Positions 1-5,740 of a stretch of 7,482 nt of DNA are shown in pieces. The translations under genes and the position numbers were made by a program. The stretch spans positions 1 to 7,482 of the forward strand of contig JAGPVI010000280.1 in assembly GCA_018067115.1 (NCBI GenBank), in the 5' to 3' direction. Each line of letters starts with the position of its first letter. Within the stretch, counting starts at the first letter, position 1. The stretch comes from Bizionia sp. Its GTDB lineage: Bacteria > Bacteroidota > Bacteroidia > Flavobacteriales > Flavobacteriaceae. The notes beneath the pieces are model-generated. The model made no database searches and was not told where the DNA came from. It was given only the letters and a program-made list of their open reading frames with translations.

Positions 1-19
1 GTGTAACAGTAGCAATACT

Positions 20-652
20 CTAGATTTCTAATTTCTTAAGCTCTAAATAATTTCTGTTTAATCTTCTTAATAGTATGCCATAGATAAGTCTGTAGAACAA
101 CCAGAATATGAGGACACAAATACCAGTTAACACAAAAGTAATTAAGTAGAAAACGATAGTCTGAGATGTTGTAAAATGAATAATTTTGTCGTGAAGCGCA
201 GAATCGTTTTGAGACGTAAAATATAAACTTATTGGAACGCTTAAAAATATCATCGATAAGTTGTAAATAACATAGTACTTAACAATTTTTCGCGTTTTTA
301 ATATGCTTGCCATTAATTGCTTGGTGTTATCTGTAACAGATATGTTTTTGTATGCTTTATATAAAAGATAAACAAATACAATAACCACACTAAAAGTTAA
401 TACAGACAGTACTATTAAAGCTAAGTTATTGCCATAAATTTGTTCTAAATCTTTTAAATAGCTTGAAGAAAATAGCGGAATAAAATTAATTAAAATCCAA
501 AATACAAGCTCTGCAATACTGATGTAAAAAAGTGTTTTCACTATAGAAGACGACTTTTTTAGCAGCATAGGGTATAATTGCTTAGAAGATAGCTTTTGAT
601 GGCTATCGGCATTGGTTTTCCAATGTTTTTTTAATAATTCCAACTCATCCAT
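20..652 (-). CDS. four-helix membrane protein, putative partner of the adjacent ECF sigma factor
   Basis: A 210-residue protein with no recognised catalytic motif. About 38 charged residues at the N terminus, opening MDELELLKKHW and containing a KKSSSIVK stretch, precede four predicted membrane helices at roughly residues 39-61, 76-100, 124-146 and 165-190. A short basic tail ends ELKKLEI. I recognise the N-terminal pattern as a family common in Flavobacteriaceae and usually found beside a sigma factor gene; some databases label relatives as a beta-carotene monooxygenase, which the sequence does not support. The ATG lies 3 bases after the stop of the sigma gene, so the two are almost certainly cotranscribed and translationally linked. 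By position it could be a membrane anti-sigma factor holding the sigma factor through its cytosolic N terminus. That role is inference: there is no zinc-binding HxxxCxxC motif and no FecR-like domain. Confidence 0.85.
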   Translation of the reverse strand: MDELELLKKHWKTNADSHQKLSSKQLYPMLLKKSSSIVKTLFYISIAELVFWILINFIPLFSSSYLKDLEQIYGNNLALIVLSVLTFSVVIVFVYLLYKAYKNISVTDNTKQLMASILKTRKIVKYYVIYNLSMIFLSVPISLYFTSQNDSALHDKIIHFTTSQTIVFYLITFVLTGICVLIFWLFYRLIYGILLRRLNRNYLELKKLEI

Positions 653-655
653 AGG

Positions 656-1150
656 TTACGGATTTAAAATAGTTTTTAATTTGGTTTTTATTCTATTCAT
701 TTTCACTCTGGCATTCACCTCACTAATTCCTAGTGTTTCACTTATTTCTTTGTAATTTTTATCCTCTAAGTACAAAAACACTAATGCTTTATTAATATCA
801 TCGAGCTGGTATACGGCTTCGTATAATAATTTTAGTTGTTGCTCTTCCGTATTATCATAATCCTCGGCTTTAATTTTAAATTGTACGGCATCGAATTCTT
901 GCGTTTTTACCTGTCGTTTCGATTTTCGATAGAGCGTAATTGCTGTATTTAAACCTACCCGATACATCCAAGTGCTAAATTTAGAATCACCACGAAATTT
1001 TGGGTATGCTTTCCAAAGTTGTATAGTGATTTCTTGAAATAAGTCGTTGTGTGCATCATAATTATTCGTGTACAAGCGGCAAACTTTATGCACAATATTT
1101 TGATGCTCTTCTAGCAATTCTATAAAACGATGTTCTAGTTCTTTATTCAA
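656..1150 (-). CDS. ECF-type RNA polymerase sigma factor (sigma-70 family)
   Basis: A 164-residue sigma factor with only regions 2 and 4, the ECF architecture and usual ECF length. Region 2 spans about residues 13-80 and includes DLFQEITIQLWKAYPKF followed by FSTWMYRVGLNTAI, the core-binding and -10 recognition helices. Region 4 spans about 106-158, with a helix-turn-helix around YKEISETLGISEVNARVKMN (residues 133-152) for -35 recognition. The start is a TTG at 1148-1150. An in-frame TAA lies 9 bases upstream, and the next in-frame ATG is at residue 62 inside region 2, so TTG is the only sensible start. It directs RNA polymerase to an unknown regulon. It is the first gene of a two-gene operon with the four-helix protein at 20-652 and is divergent from the NDH-2 gene. 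The partner protein suggests control by membrane sequestration, but this is not shown. Confidence 0.95.
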   Translation of the reverse strand: MNKELEHRFIELLEEHQNIVHKVCRLYTNNYDAHNDLFQEITIQLWKAYPKFRGDSKFSTWMYRVGLNTAITLYRKSKRQVKTQEFDAVQFKIKAEDYDNTEEQQLKLLYEAVYQLDDINKALVFLYLEDKNYKEISETLGISEVNARVKMNRIKTKLKTILNP

Positions 1151-1180
1151 TGTATTTGGTTAGGTATTGTATAAGTAGTC

Positions 1181-1208
1181 TAAAGATATGAATTGTTACA
1201 AAAACAAA
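1181..1208 (-). promoter_or_regulatory. candidate promoter of the sigma factor operon
   Basis: Read on the minus strand, TATCTTTA at 1188-1181 matches the Bacteroidota -7 consensus TAnnTTTG at all but the last base. A TTTG (1208-1205) lies 16 bases upstream, where a -33 element would be, although the spacer is slightly short. Transcription would begin near 1175 and leave a leader of about 25 bases before the TTG start. Confidence 0.3.
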
Positions 1209-1248
1209 AATTAATATTAAATAAAAAGTATAAACTATGATGCTTCTG

Positions 1249-1256
1249 TATCTTTG
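1249..1256 (+). promoter_or_regulatory. -7 promoter box (TATCTTTG) of the NDH-2 gene
   Basis: TATCTTTG is a perfect match to the Bacteroidota TAnnTTTG element and lies 26 bases before the ATG, which predicts a leader of roughly 20 bases. No TTG-type -33 element is visible at the expected distance, so the promoter may be weak or activator dependent. A short AT-rich dyad (AATAG-AAG-CTATT, 1263-1275) lies between the box and the start codon. Confidence 0.5.
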
Positions 1257-1282
1257 TGTGTTAATAGAAGCTATTTAGTATT

Positions 1283-2557
1283 ATGAATATTCCAGAAACA
1301 AGCTTACCTAGAATTGTTATAGTTGGTGGAGGTTTTGCCGGTATTAGTATGGCCAAATCTTTAGCAAATAAAAAAGTGCAAGTTGTTATGTTCGACAAAC
1401 ATAATTACCATACATTTCAGCCACTATTGTATCAAGTGTCTTCGGCTAGTTTGGAGCCGGACGCGATTGCTTACCCACTTCGAAAAATTATTAAAAAAAA
1501 TGATAGAGCTTTTTTTAGGTTAGCCGATGTGAATCAAATTAACCCTGAAGAAAAAGAAATTGAAACAAGTATTGGTAATCTAAATTACGATTATTTAATC
1601 CTTGCCACTGGAACACGCACTAATTACTTTGGTAATAAAGAGGTCGAAAAACACAGTATGCCAATGAAGCAGGTTCCTCAGGCATTAAACATTAGGAGTT
1701 TAATTCTTCAAAATTTTGAAAAAGCGGCCATTACCAAATCTAAACAAGAGCGTTTGGCACTGTTAAATTTTGTAATTGTGGGTGGCGGACCTACAGGTGT
1801 GGAGTTAGCAGGAGCTATTGCAGAATTAAAAAACCATATTTTACCTCGCGATTATAAGGATCTTGATGCAAGTGCAATGGAAATTCACCTTCTAGAAGGA
1901 GCAGATCGTGTATTACCACCAATGAGTGAGCACGCGTCTAAAAAAGCCGAATATTTCCTTAAAAAATTGGGTGTTAATGTGCATTGTAATACTATAGTTA
2001 GTAATTATAATGGCAAAACGGTAACCACTAATTCAGACTTATTTTTAGAATCGGAAACCTTAATATGGGCGGCAGGAGTTACAGGAAAACCCGTAAAAGG
2101 GTTAAGAGCGGATGCTTTAATAGAGCGAGCTAATCGTTATAAAGTAAACGAATACAATCAGGTAATGGGTTACGATTCTATTTTTGCTTTAGGCGATATT
2201 GCGTCTATGGAAACCGAAGCTTTCCCGAAAGGACACCCACAATTAGCGCAACCAGCGATTCAACAGGGTAAACTGTTAGGAGAAAATATTATTAAATTAA
2301 TTGAAGGCAAGCCATTAAAGAAATTTGTCTACAACGATAAAGGCTCTATGGCAACAGTAGGAAGAAATAAAGCTGTCGTAGATTTAAAACATTATAAGTT
2401 TGGTGGGTTTTTCGCTTGGTTTGTGTGGATGTTTGTGCATTTAATGTCTCTTGTAGGATTTAGAAATAAAGTGATTGTGTTTTTTAATTGGACTTATAAT
2501 TACATTAATTTCGATAAAGCGTCGCGACTTATTATTCGTCCGTATACAAAAAAATAA
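1283..2557 (+). CDS. NAD(P)/FAD-dependent oxidoreductase, type II NADH:quinone oxidoreductase (NDH-2-like)
   Basis: A 424-residue flavoprotein expected to oxidise NADH and reduce quinone at the inner face of the cytoplasmic membrane without pumping protons. The sequence shows the FAD Rossmann motif IVIVGGGFAG (residues 11-20), the ATG motif ILATGTRT (106-113), a second Rossmann motif FVIVGGGPTGVELAG (163-177) for NADH, an acidic residue E205 at the end of the second strand that favours NADH over NADPH, the FAD-contacting FALGDIAS (301-308), and AQPAIQQG (322-329), which matches the NDH-2 quinone-site motif AQxAxQ. The C terminus carries hydrophobic and aromatic segments around 374-410, consistent with membrane attachment. 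Length is typical of the family. The ATG directly precedes the first domain. The gene stands alone, divergent from the sigma operon and convergent with the lysoplasmalogenase gene. Confidence 0.95.
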   Translation: MNIPETSLPRIVIVGGGFAGISMAKSLANKKVQVVMFDKHNYHTFQPLLYQVSSASLEPDAIAYPLRKIIKKNDRAFFRLADVNQINPEEKEIETSIGNLNYDYLILATGTRTNYFGNKEVEKHSMPMKQVPQALNIRSLILQNFEKAAITKSKQERLALLNFVIVGGGPTGVELAGAIAELKNHILPRDYKDLDASAMEIHLLEGADRVLPPMSEHASKKAEYFLKKLGVNVHCNTIVSNYNGKTVTTNSDLFLESETLIWAAGVTGKPVKGLRADALIERANRYKVNEYNQVMGYDSIFALGDIASMETEAFPKGHPQLAQPAIQQGKLLGENIIKLIEGKPLKKFVYNDKGSMATVGRNKAVVDLKHYKFGGFFAWFVWMFVHLMSLVGFRNKVIVFFNWTYNYINFDKASRLIIRPYTKK

Positions 2558-2563
2558 AAGTAG

Positions 2564-3232
2564 TTATAGTTGCTCTTTTAAGCCTAAAACAATCATTAAT
2601 TGAGCTAAAGCATAAGTAAACATAATACTAAAATCGGAATAAGGTACCGGCATATAAAATTTATTTATTGCTAAAATACTATCTGAAACCATAAAAAATA
2701 GTGCGCCTAAAAACACGAGTTTAAAACTGTTGTTGGGCGCATTTCCTTTTCTTAAATAGGCGGTAATTCCCATTAATAAAATTACGAGCATATAGATAAG
2801 TACAGGGATGAGAAGGTCTCCTAATCCCGGTTTTAAAAACACAAATAGTCCAATAGCATACGCTACAAAAAACAACATAATGCCATAAGGTTTTAATGTT
2901 GAATTGCGTTGTTTTAAAAACACGAGACAATATAAAATATGAGCTATTAAAAAGGCGAGTAAACCGCCCATAAAGAAAAGCTCTGACTTAAACACAAAAA
3001 GTAATAAAACATCACCAAGTAAAGAAAATACTAAAGCACATAGTGTTAATCGCTTAGCTACAGTCTCTTGTTGAGGTGTTGTGAAAATAAAGTATAGTAT
3101 AAGCGCACTTAAAATAAGTGGTTTCGAAATAAAATGTAACGCACTAAAACCTTCAATATTTGCTATTAGCGTTTCAATACAAACAAGAAAAGCGAAAATA
3201 TATAGAAAAGTTGCTGTTTTAATAGGCTTCAT
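2564..3232 (-). CDS. lysoplasmalogenase-type membrane protein, YhhN/TMEM86 family
   Basis: A 222-residue polytopic membrane protein, about eight hydrophobic helices, of normal length for the YhhN/TMEM86 family. Family signatures are visible in order: FISKPL (34-39), SLLGD (70-74), AFLIAHILY (93-101), LGALFFMVSDSILAINKF (175-192) and TYALAQLMIVLG (206-217). The conserved aspartates D74 and D184 lie at the positions expected for the family active site. Characterised members hydrolyse the vinyl-ether bond of lysoplasmalogens, releasing an aldehyde and a glycerophospho-headgroup; whether this organism makes plasmalogens is not known from the window. The ATG lies 34 bases after the marC stop on the same strand, and no promoter motif was seen in that gap, so cotranscription with marC is likely. 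Its 3' end faces the NDH-2 gene with 6 bases between the stop codons. Confidence 0.93.
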   Translation of the reverse strand: MKPIKTATFLYIFAFLVCIETLIANIEGFSALHFISKPLILSALILYFIFTTPQQETVAKRLTLCALVFSLLGDVLLLFVFKSELFFMGGLLAFLIAHILYCLVFLKQRNSTLKPYGIMLFFVAYAIGLFVFLKPGLGDLLIPVLIYMLVILLMGITAYLRKGNAPNNSFKLVFLGALFFMVSDSILAINKFYMPVPYSDFSIMFTYALAQLMIVLGLKEQL

Positions 3233-3266
3233 AAATTATGTTTTTACGATTAGTTTCAATACCTTT

Positions 3267-3881
3267 TTAATGCAAAACCGTAAAGAAATCTTTTAATCCT
3301 GCCAGAATACTTTGCACAGCATAAGCGGCAAGAATTAACCCCATTACCTTACTAATAACGGTAATACCATATTCTCCAATTTTTCGTTGCACTACGCTGG
3401 CTGCCAATAATAAAAACATAGTAATTATAATAACCACAAGCACTAAAACTGCTGTTGTAGCTTGTTGCTGCACGGTGTATAAATGATTGTCGGTTAAAAG
3501 TACCACAGCCATAATAGCCCCGGGCGATGCTATCGATGGTATTGCTACGGGAAATATAGTAACGTGCTTGTAATCGTTAATTATTTGTTTTTCTGAGCCT
3601 GGTTTTCCATCTCCAAATATCATTGTTAAAGCAAATAGAAATAGAATAACGCCTCCAGAAATTTGAAAAGCATCTAGAGACACTTCCATACCCTCTAAAA
3701 TAAGTTGTCCGATAACAATAAAAAAGAGCAAAATAAAGAATGCCACAAAAGAAGCTCTAATAGCGACCTTGGTTTTAAGTTTTTTATCGAATTGCTTTGT
3801 AGCCTCTAAGTATACTGGTACCGAGCCCAATGGGTCTATAACAGCAATTAAAAAAAATATAGTAGTAAGTATGTCCTTCAT
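3267..3881 (-). CDS. MarC family integral membrane protein
   Basis: A 204-residue MarC-family protein with about six membrane helices. Numbered from the chosen ATG, signatures are DPLGSVPVYLE (16-26), AFQISGGVILFLFALTMI (71-88), FPVAIPSIASPGAI (110-123) and VISKVMGLILAAYAVQ (175-190). The DPLG and SPG elements mark the two pseudo-symmetric halves known for the family. MarC proteins were once linked to multiple antibiotic resistance in Escherichia coli, but that was not upheld, and the transported substrate, if any, is unknown. I chose ATG at 3879-3881. A TTG two codons upstream would add only two residues and sits against the T-run of a terminator. An intrinsic terminator for the preceding gene ends 4 bases before this ATG, so marC either relies on read-through or has a promoter that I could not recognise. 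The lysoplasmalogenase gene follows 34 bases downstream. Confidence 0.93.
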   Translation of the reverse strand: MKDILTTIFFLIAVIDPLGSVPVYLEATKQFDKKLKTKVAIRASFVAFFILLFFIVIGQLILEGMEVSLDAFQISGGVILFLFALTMIFGDGKPGSEKQIINDYKHVTIFPVAIPSIASPGAIMAVVLLTDNHLYTVQQQATTAVLVLVVIIITMFLLLAASVVQRKIGEYGITVISKVMGLILAAYAVQSILAGLKDFFTVLH

Positions 3882-3885
3882 TAAC

Positions 3886-3923
3886 AAAAAAATTAAGCCC
3901 TAATATAAAATATCAGGGCTTAA
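3886..3923 (-). terminator. intrinsic terminator between the 158-residue gene and marC
   Basis: Perfect 9-base inverted arms TTAAGCCCT (3893-3901) and AGGGCTTAA (3915-3923) enclose a 13-base loop. On the minus strand the stem is followed at once by seven T (3892-3886). On the plus strand the stem is followed by A, so it works in one direction only. It begins 29 bases past the stop of the 158-residue gene. The T-run ends 4 bases before the marC ATG, an unusually tight arrangement. Confidence 0.85.
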
Positions 3924-3952
3924 AAAAGGAGTAAAAAGGTAATAAAATCGAA

Positions 3953-4429
3953 TTATTTTAATGATGAAGCTATGAGGTCTTTCCACTTTTTGACTAAATC
4001 TACCTCTCCGTTTAATTGGTAGTTTTCGCTAGAATTATAAATTTTTATAGTTTCTGAGGCGCCATTTTTATCTTTTGGGTATAGCACTAAGTTTAAGTGT
4101 GCTATCTCTCCTTGCTTGTTTTTAGAATTGTTTTGTCTTGTTTCTAGAATATCGCAATCTATAAACTGACTTAAATTAATATGTTTCGAGATGTTTTCTA
4201 AAACGGTATTTTTATAGTAAAATAAGGTTTTTGTTGCTTGGTCTAAACCAATCACAAAATCGCTAGTTACATCGTATTTTGTTAGTTTGCAGTTTTGCTG
4301 ATTAGATAATGTTTTTAGAGATTTTAAAAGTACCTGCTCTTTGTTTCTCTTTTTTAATTGCATTAAAGTTAGTGGTACAATAATTAGTAATATTAATGAA
4401 GCTGATATAAGAGTCATTCCTAAGTCCAT
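3953..4429 (-). CDS. hypothetical single-pass membrane protein
   Basis: A 158-residue protein I cannot assign to a named family, though it resembles unnamed flavobacterial proteins. One N-terminal helix (about residues 6-24, LISASLILLIIVPLTLM) is followed directly by a basic stretch QLKKRNK. This predicts an N-out orientation with the rest of the chain in the cytosol. The soluble part (about 45-158) has alternating polar and hydrophobic strands and ends in an amphipathic helix VDLVKKWKDLIASSLK. No catalytic motif or conserved cysteine pair is evident. Translation from the ATG at 4427-4429 puts the helix at the N terminus, as expected, so the start is sound. It is followed by a strong terminator, which makes it a separate transcription unit or the end of one beginning upstream. 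The leader contains an 8-base palindrome at 4465-4472. Confidence 0.8.
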   Translation of the reverse strand: MDLGMTLISASLILLIIVPLTLMQLKKRNKEQVLLKSLKTLSNQQNCKLTKYDVTSDFVIGLDQATKTLFYYKNTVLENISKHINLSQFIDCDILETRQNNSKNKQGEIAHLNLVLYPKDKNGASETIKIYNSSENYQLNGEVDLVKKWKDLIASSLK

Positions 4430-4464
4430 GATAATGTGTGTTTTTTAATTATTTTGATAGGGTT

Positions 4465-4472
4465 GTGCGCAC
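4465..4472. promoter_or_regulatory. 8-base perfect palindrome GTGCGCAC upstream of the 158-residue gene
   Basis: A GC-rich palindrome in otherwise AT-rich intergenic DNA, 35 bases upstream of the ATG at 4429. Its position fits an operator for a dimeric regulator, but there is no second copy nearby and no recognisable -7 box to anchor it. A short GC island arising by chance is the alternative. Confidence 0.2.
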
Positions 4473-4505
4473 TTTGTAGGTATTACATAGTGGGTTTAAA
4501 GTCTT

Positions 4506-4519
4506 GCCATTTATATGGC
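4506..4519 (-). other. small hairpin GCCAT-loop-ATGGC after the small secreted protein gene
   Basis: Perfect 5-base arms at 4506-4510 and 4515-4519 enclose a 4-base loop, starting about 20 bases past the stop codon of the gene at 4540-4917. It is next to the palindrome GGCGCC (4517-4522). No run of T follows on the minus strand, so it is a poor intrinsic terminator. It may protect a 3' end or be part of the leader of the next gene. Confidence 0.25.
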
Positions 4520-4539
4520 GCCGAAATAATTAAAGGTGT

Positions 4540-4917
4540 TTACCAGAAGGAATGAAACGGGTAAATAATATCTATAGTTAAAAAATTAAGATTTAAATTT
4601 TTTAAAAACTGAATGTATCTAGAATACTCTGTAGTAAATAAATACTTGCTACTAAATGCAATGGCATTTCCTGTGTCAAGAACTTTTACAAAAAATGACG
4701 GTGTATTGGTAGTAAAGTATTCAATAATAATACGATCGTACTCTTTGGAGTGCACCGAATATGAATCTGTGGTGATAGTACCATTATCGAATGACGATTT
4801 TAAAGTTTTCGAAACATCGTCGTTGTGAAAAGGCAATAGAGTTGTGCTCGCATTAACTGTTGGTACACAGAATGCCAATACAAATAAAAAACTAAATATT
4901 TTAAAGGTCGTTTTCAC
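4540..4917 (-). CDS. small exported protein of unknown function
   Basis: A 125-residue protein with a clear signal peptide: MKTTFK, a hydrophobic core (about 7-18), and a probable signal peptidase I site after VNA (residues 21-23). The mature part, about 100 residues, has no cysteine, is rich in aromatic residues and has alternating strand-like segments such as DRIIIEYFTT (61-70), then an aromatic C-terminal segment (FLTIDIIYPFHSFW). I do not recognise the family. The start is GTG at 4915-4917; an in-frame TAA lies 18 bases upstream with no ATG, TTG or GTG between, and the signal peptide begins exactly here, so GTG is well supported. A perfect -7 box lies 5 bases upstream, so the mRNA may be leaderless or nearly so. 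The gene is 114 bases downstream of the DUF3124 lipoprotein gene on the same strand. Confidence 0.75.
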   Translation of the reverse strand: MKTTFKIFSFLFVLAFCVPTVNASTTLLPFHNDDVSKTLKSSFDNGTITTDSYSVHSKEYDRIIIEYFTTNTPSFFVKVLDTGNAIAFSSKYLFTTEYSRYIQFLKNLNLNFLTIDIIYPFHSFW

Positions 4918-4922
4918 GACTA

Positions 4923-4930
4923 CAAAGTTA
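4923..4930 (-). promoter_or_regulatory. -7 promoter box (TAACTTTG) of the small exported protein gene
   Basis: Read on the minus strand, TAACTTTG at 4930-4923 matches TAnnTTTG exactly. The GTG start codon begins only 5 bases after the box, so transcription is predicted to start at or within a few bases of the start codon. No TTG-type -33 element is seen 17-23 bases upstream. Confidence 0.45.
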
Positions 4931-4984
4931 AAGCATTACTATAATAATATGGAGAATAATTAACGTTTTAAAAACAAAAAAGAA

Positions 4985-5019
4985 TGTTAATTTTTTAACG
5001 TGTAGTAGTACCGAAGCAC
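4985..5019 (-). terminator. weak candidate terminator after the DUF3124 gene
   Basis: Two small hairpins follow the stop codon on the minus strand. The first is GTGC-TTCG-GTAC (5019-5008), which puts a UUCG tetraloop on a closing C-G pair. The second is GTTAA-loop-TTAAC (about 4999-4986), followed by a T-rich stretch (attcttttttgttttt). Both stems are short (4 and 5 pairs) and the second is A+T only, so termination would be inefficient. Confidence 0.3.
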
Positions 5020-5031
5020 ATCAATTAAACT

Positions 5032-5538
5032 TTATATTTTAATCCCTTGTGTAGTAAATGAAATCCCTTGCTGACTAGATGTTGAAATCATAACGGCTTC
5101 AAAAAACGGATCGTGTATTCCTTTAGACACAGACCAATCGAAAACGAAATTAGCACCAGAGCCTCCTTCTTTATCACGTTCGTCAATTATTATCTCTATG
5201 GTTTCTAAAGGTTTTATAAAAACCGTTTTATTAAAATAAGTTCTAATAGGGTCCCCGTTTGTGTTAAAGTATTCGGCTTTATTTATATAAATAGTGTCGT
5301 TAGGATTTATGTTTCTTATGCTTACGGTTGCCGTTAAATTTTGTGTGCGATGCTCTGTTAACCCATAAATTTCAGAATAGACAGAGAGATATGTTTTTCC
5401 GCTAATGAGTGCATTGGTTGTTGGTAAAGTAATGGTTCGTTTATTCCAGTTAATAGGATTAATAGAACTGACTTCCGCTTTATCATTACAAGCAATAAAT
5501 GTAAAGCAAACGCTTAATAACACTAGAAAATTCTTCAT
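5032..5538 (-). CDS. DUF3124 domain-containing lipoprotein
   Basis: A 168-residue lipoprotein. The open frame extends 22 codons further upstream, but MKNFLVLLSVCFTFIAC is a textbook lipoprotein signal with lipidated Cys17, so I start at the ATG at 5536-5538. A -7 box inside the upstream extension supports this choice. The DUF3124 signature fills the mature part: LSVYSEIYG (51-59), ATVSIRNINPNDTIYI (70-85), YFNTNGDPIRTY (90-101), FIKPLETIEIIIDERDKEGGSGANFVFDW (107-135) and EAVMISTSSQQGISFTTQG (147-165). The GGSGANF and QGISF blocks are the strongest markers. The family function is unknown. It is anchored in the outer or inner membrane facing the periplasm; the residues after Cys17 (NDK) do not match the K-(D/E)2 surface-export signal known in Bacteroidota. 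It appears to be a single-gene unit with its own promoter. Confidence 0.92.
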   Translation of the reverse strand: MKNFLVLLSVCFTFIACNDKAEVSSINPINWNKRTITLPTTNALISGKTYLSVYSEIYGLTEHRTQNLTATVSIRNINPNDTIYINKAEYFNTNGDPIRTYFNKTVFIKPLETIEIIIDERDKEGGSGANFVFDWSVSKGIHDPFFEAVMISTSSQQGISFTTQGIKI

Positions 5539-5558
5539 TTTATTTTTTATGTAAATTA

Positions 5559-5588
5559 CAAAATTACGAGGGACTAAAAATAAGAAAC
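5559..5588 (-). promoter_or_regulatory. promoter of the DUF3124 lipoprotein gene
   Basis: On the minus strand TAATTTTG (5566-5559) matches the TAnnTTTG -7 box exactly. GTTTC (5588-5584), a partial TTTG-like -33 element, lies 17 bases upstream of it. Transcription would start near 5553, which gives a leader of about 15 bases before the ATG at 5538 and excludes the longer open frame. Confidence 0.5.
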
Positions 5589-5666
5589 TATCTTTAAAAA
5601 GCACTCCATTGTTTCTATAGCTCTTAAAAGCTTCAATATGAGTTTGAGTTTTTAGAATGATTCAAT

Positions 5667-5677
5667 AACAGACTGTT
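5667..5677. promoter_or_regulatory. 11-base palindrome AACAG-A-CTGTT
   Basis: Perfect 5-base arms around one central base, flanked by AATA and TTATT that nearly extend the symmetry. It lies in the 202-base gap between the DUF3124 gene and the tandem membrane genes, about 80 bases upstream of the DUF3124 -33 region and 64 bases past the stop of the 143-residue gene. It could be an operator half-site pair. The rest of the gap shows no gene and no convincing terminator. Confidence 0.2.
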
Positions 5678-5740
5678 TATTCTTAACTGCTGTTTTACTA
5701 AAAACAAACGCGAGGCCTTTCCTATTAAAAAGACAACACC

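Noticed and set aside
2721..2930. 69-codon minus-strand frame inside the lysoplasmalogenase gene
   Set aside because: Entirely within a confidently assigned gene in another frame; no domain or signal is visible.
3081..3296. 71-codon plus-strand frame over the lysoplasmalogenase 5' end and the marC 3' end
   Set aside because: Antisense to two recognised genes and without recognisable protein features.
3882..3887. TTG start for marC two codons upstream of the ATG
   Set aside because: It adds only Met-Leu and abuts the terminator T-run; the ATG gives the normal MarC N terminus.
4613..4828. 71-codon plus-strand frame antisense to the small exported protein
   Set aside because: The minus-strand frame has a clear signal peptide and -7 box; the antisense frame has neither.
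5539..5604. N-terminal extension of the DUF3124 protein by 22 residues
   Set aside because: It would bury the lipoprotein signal, and it overlaps the predicted promoter of the gene.
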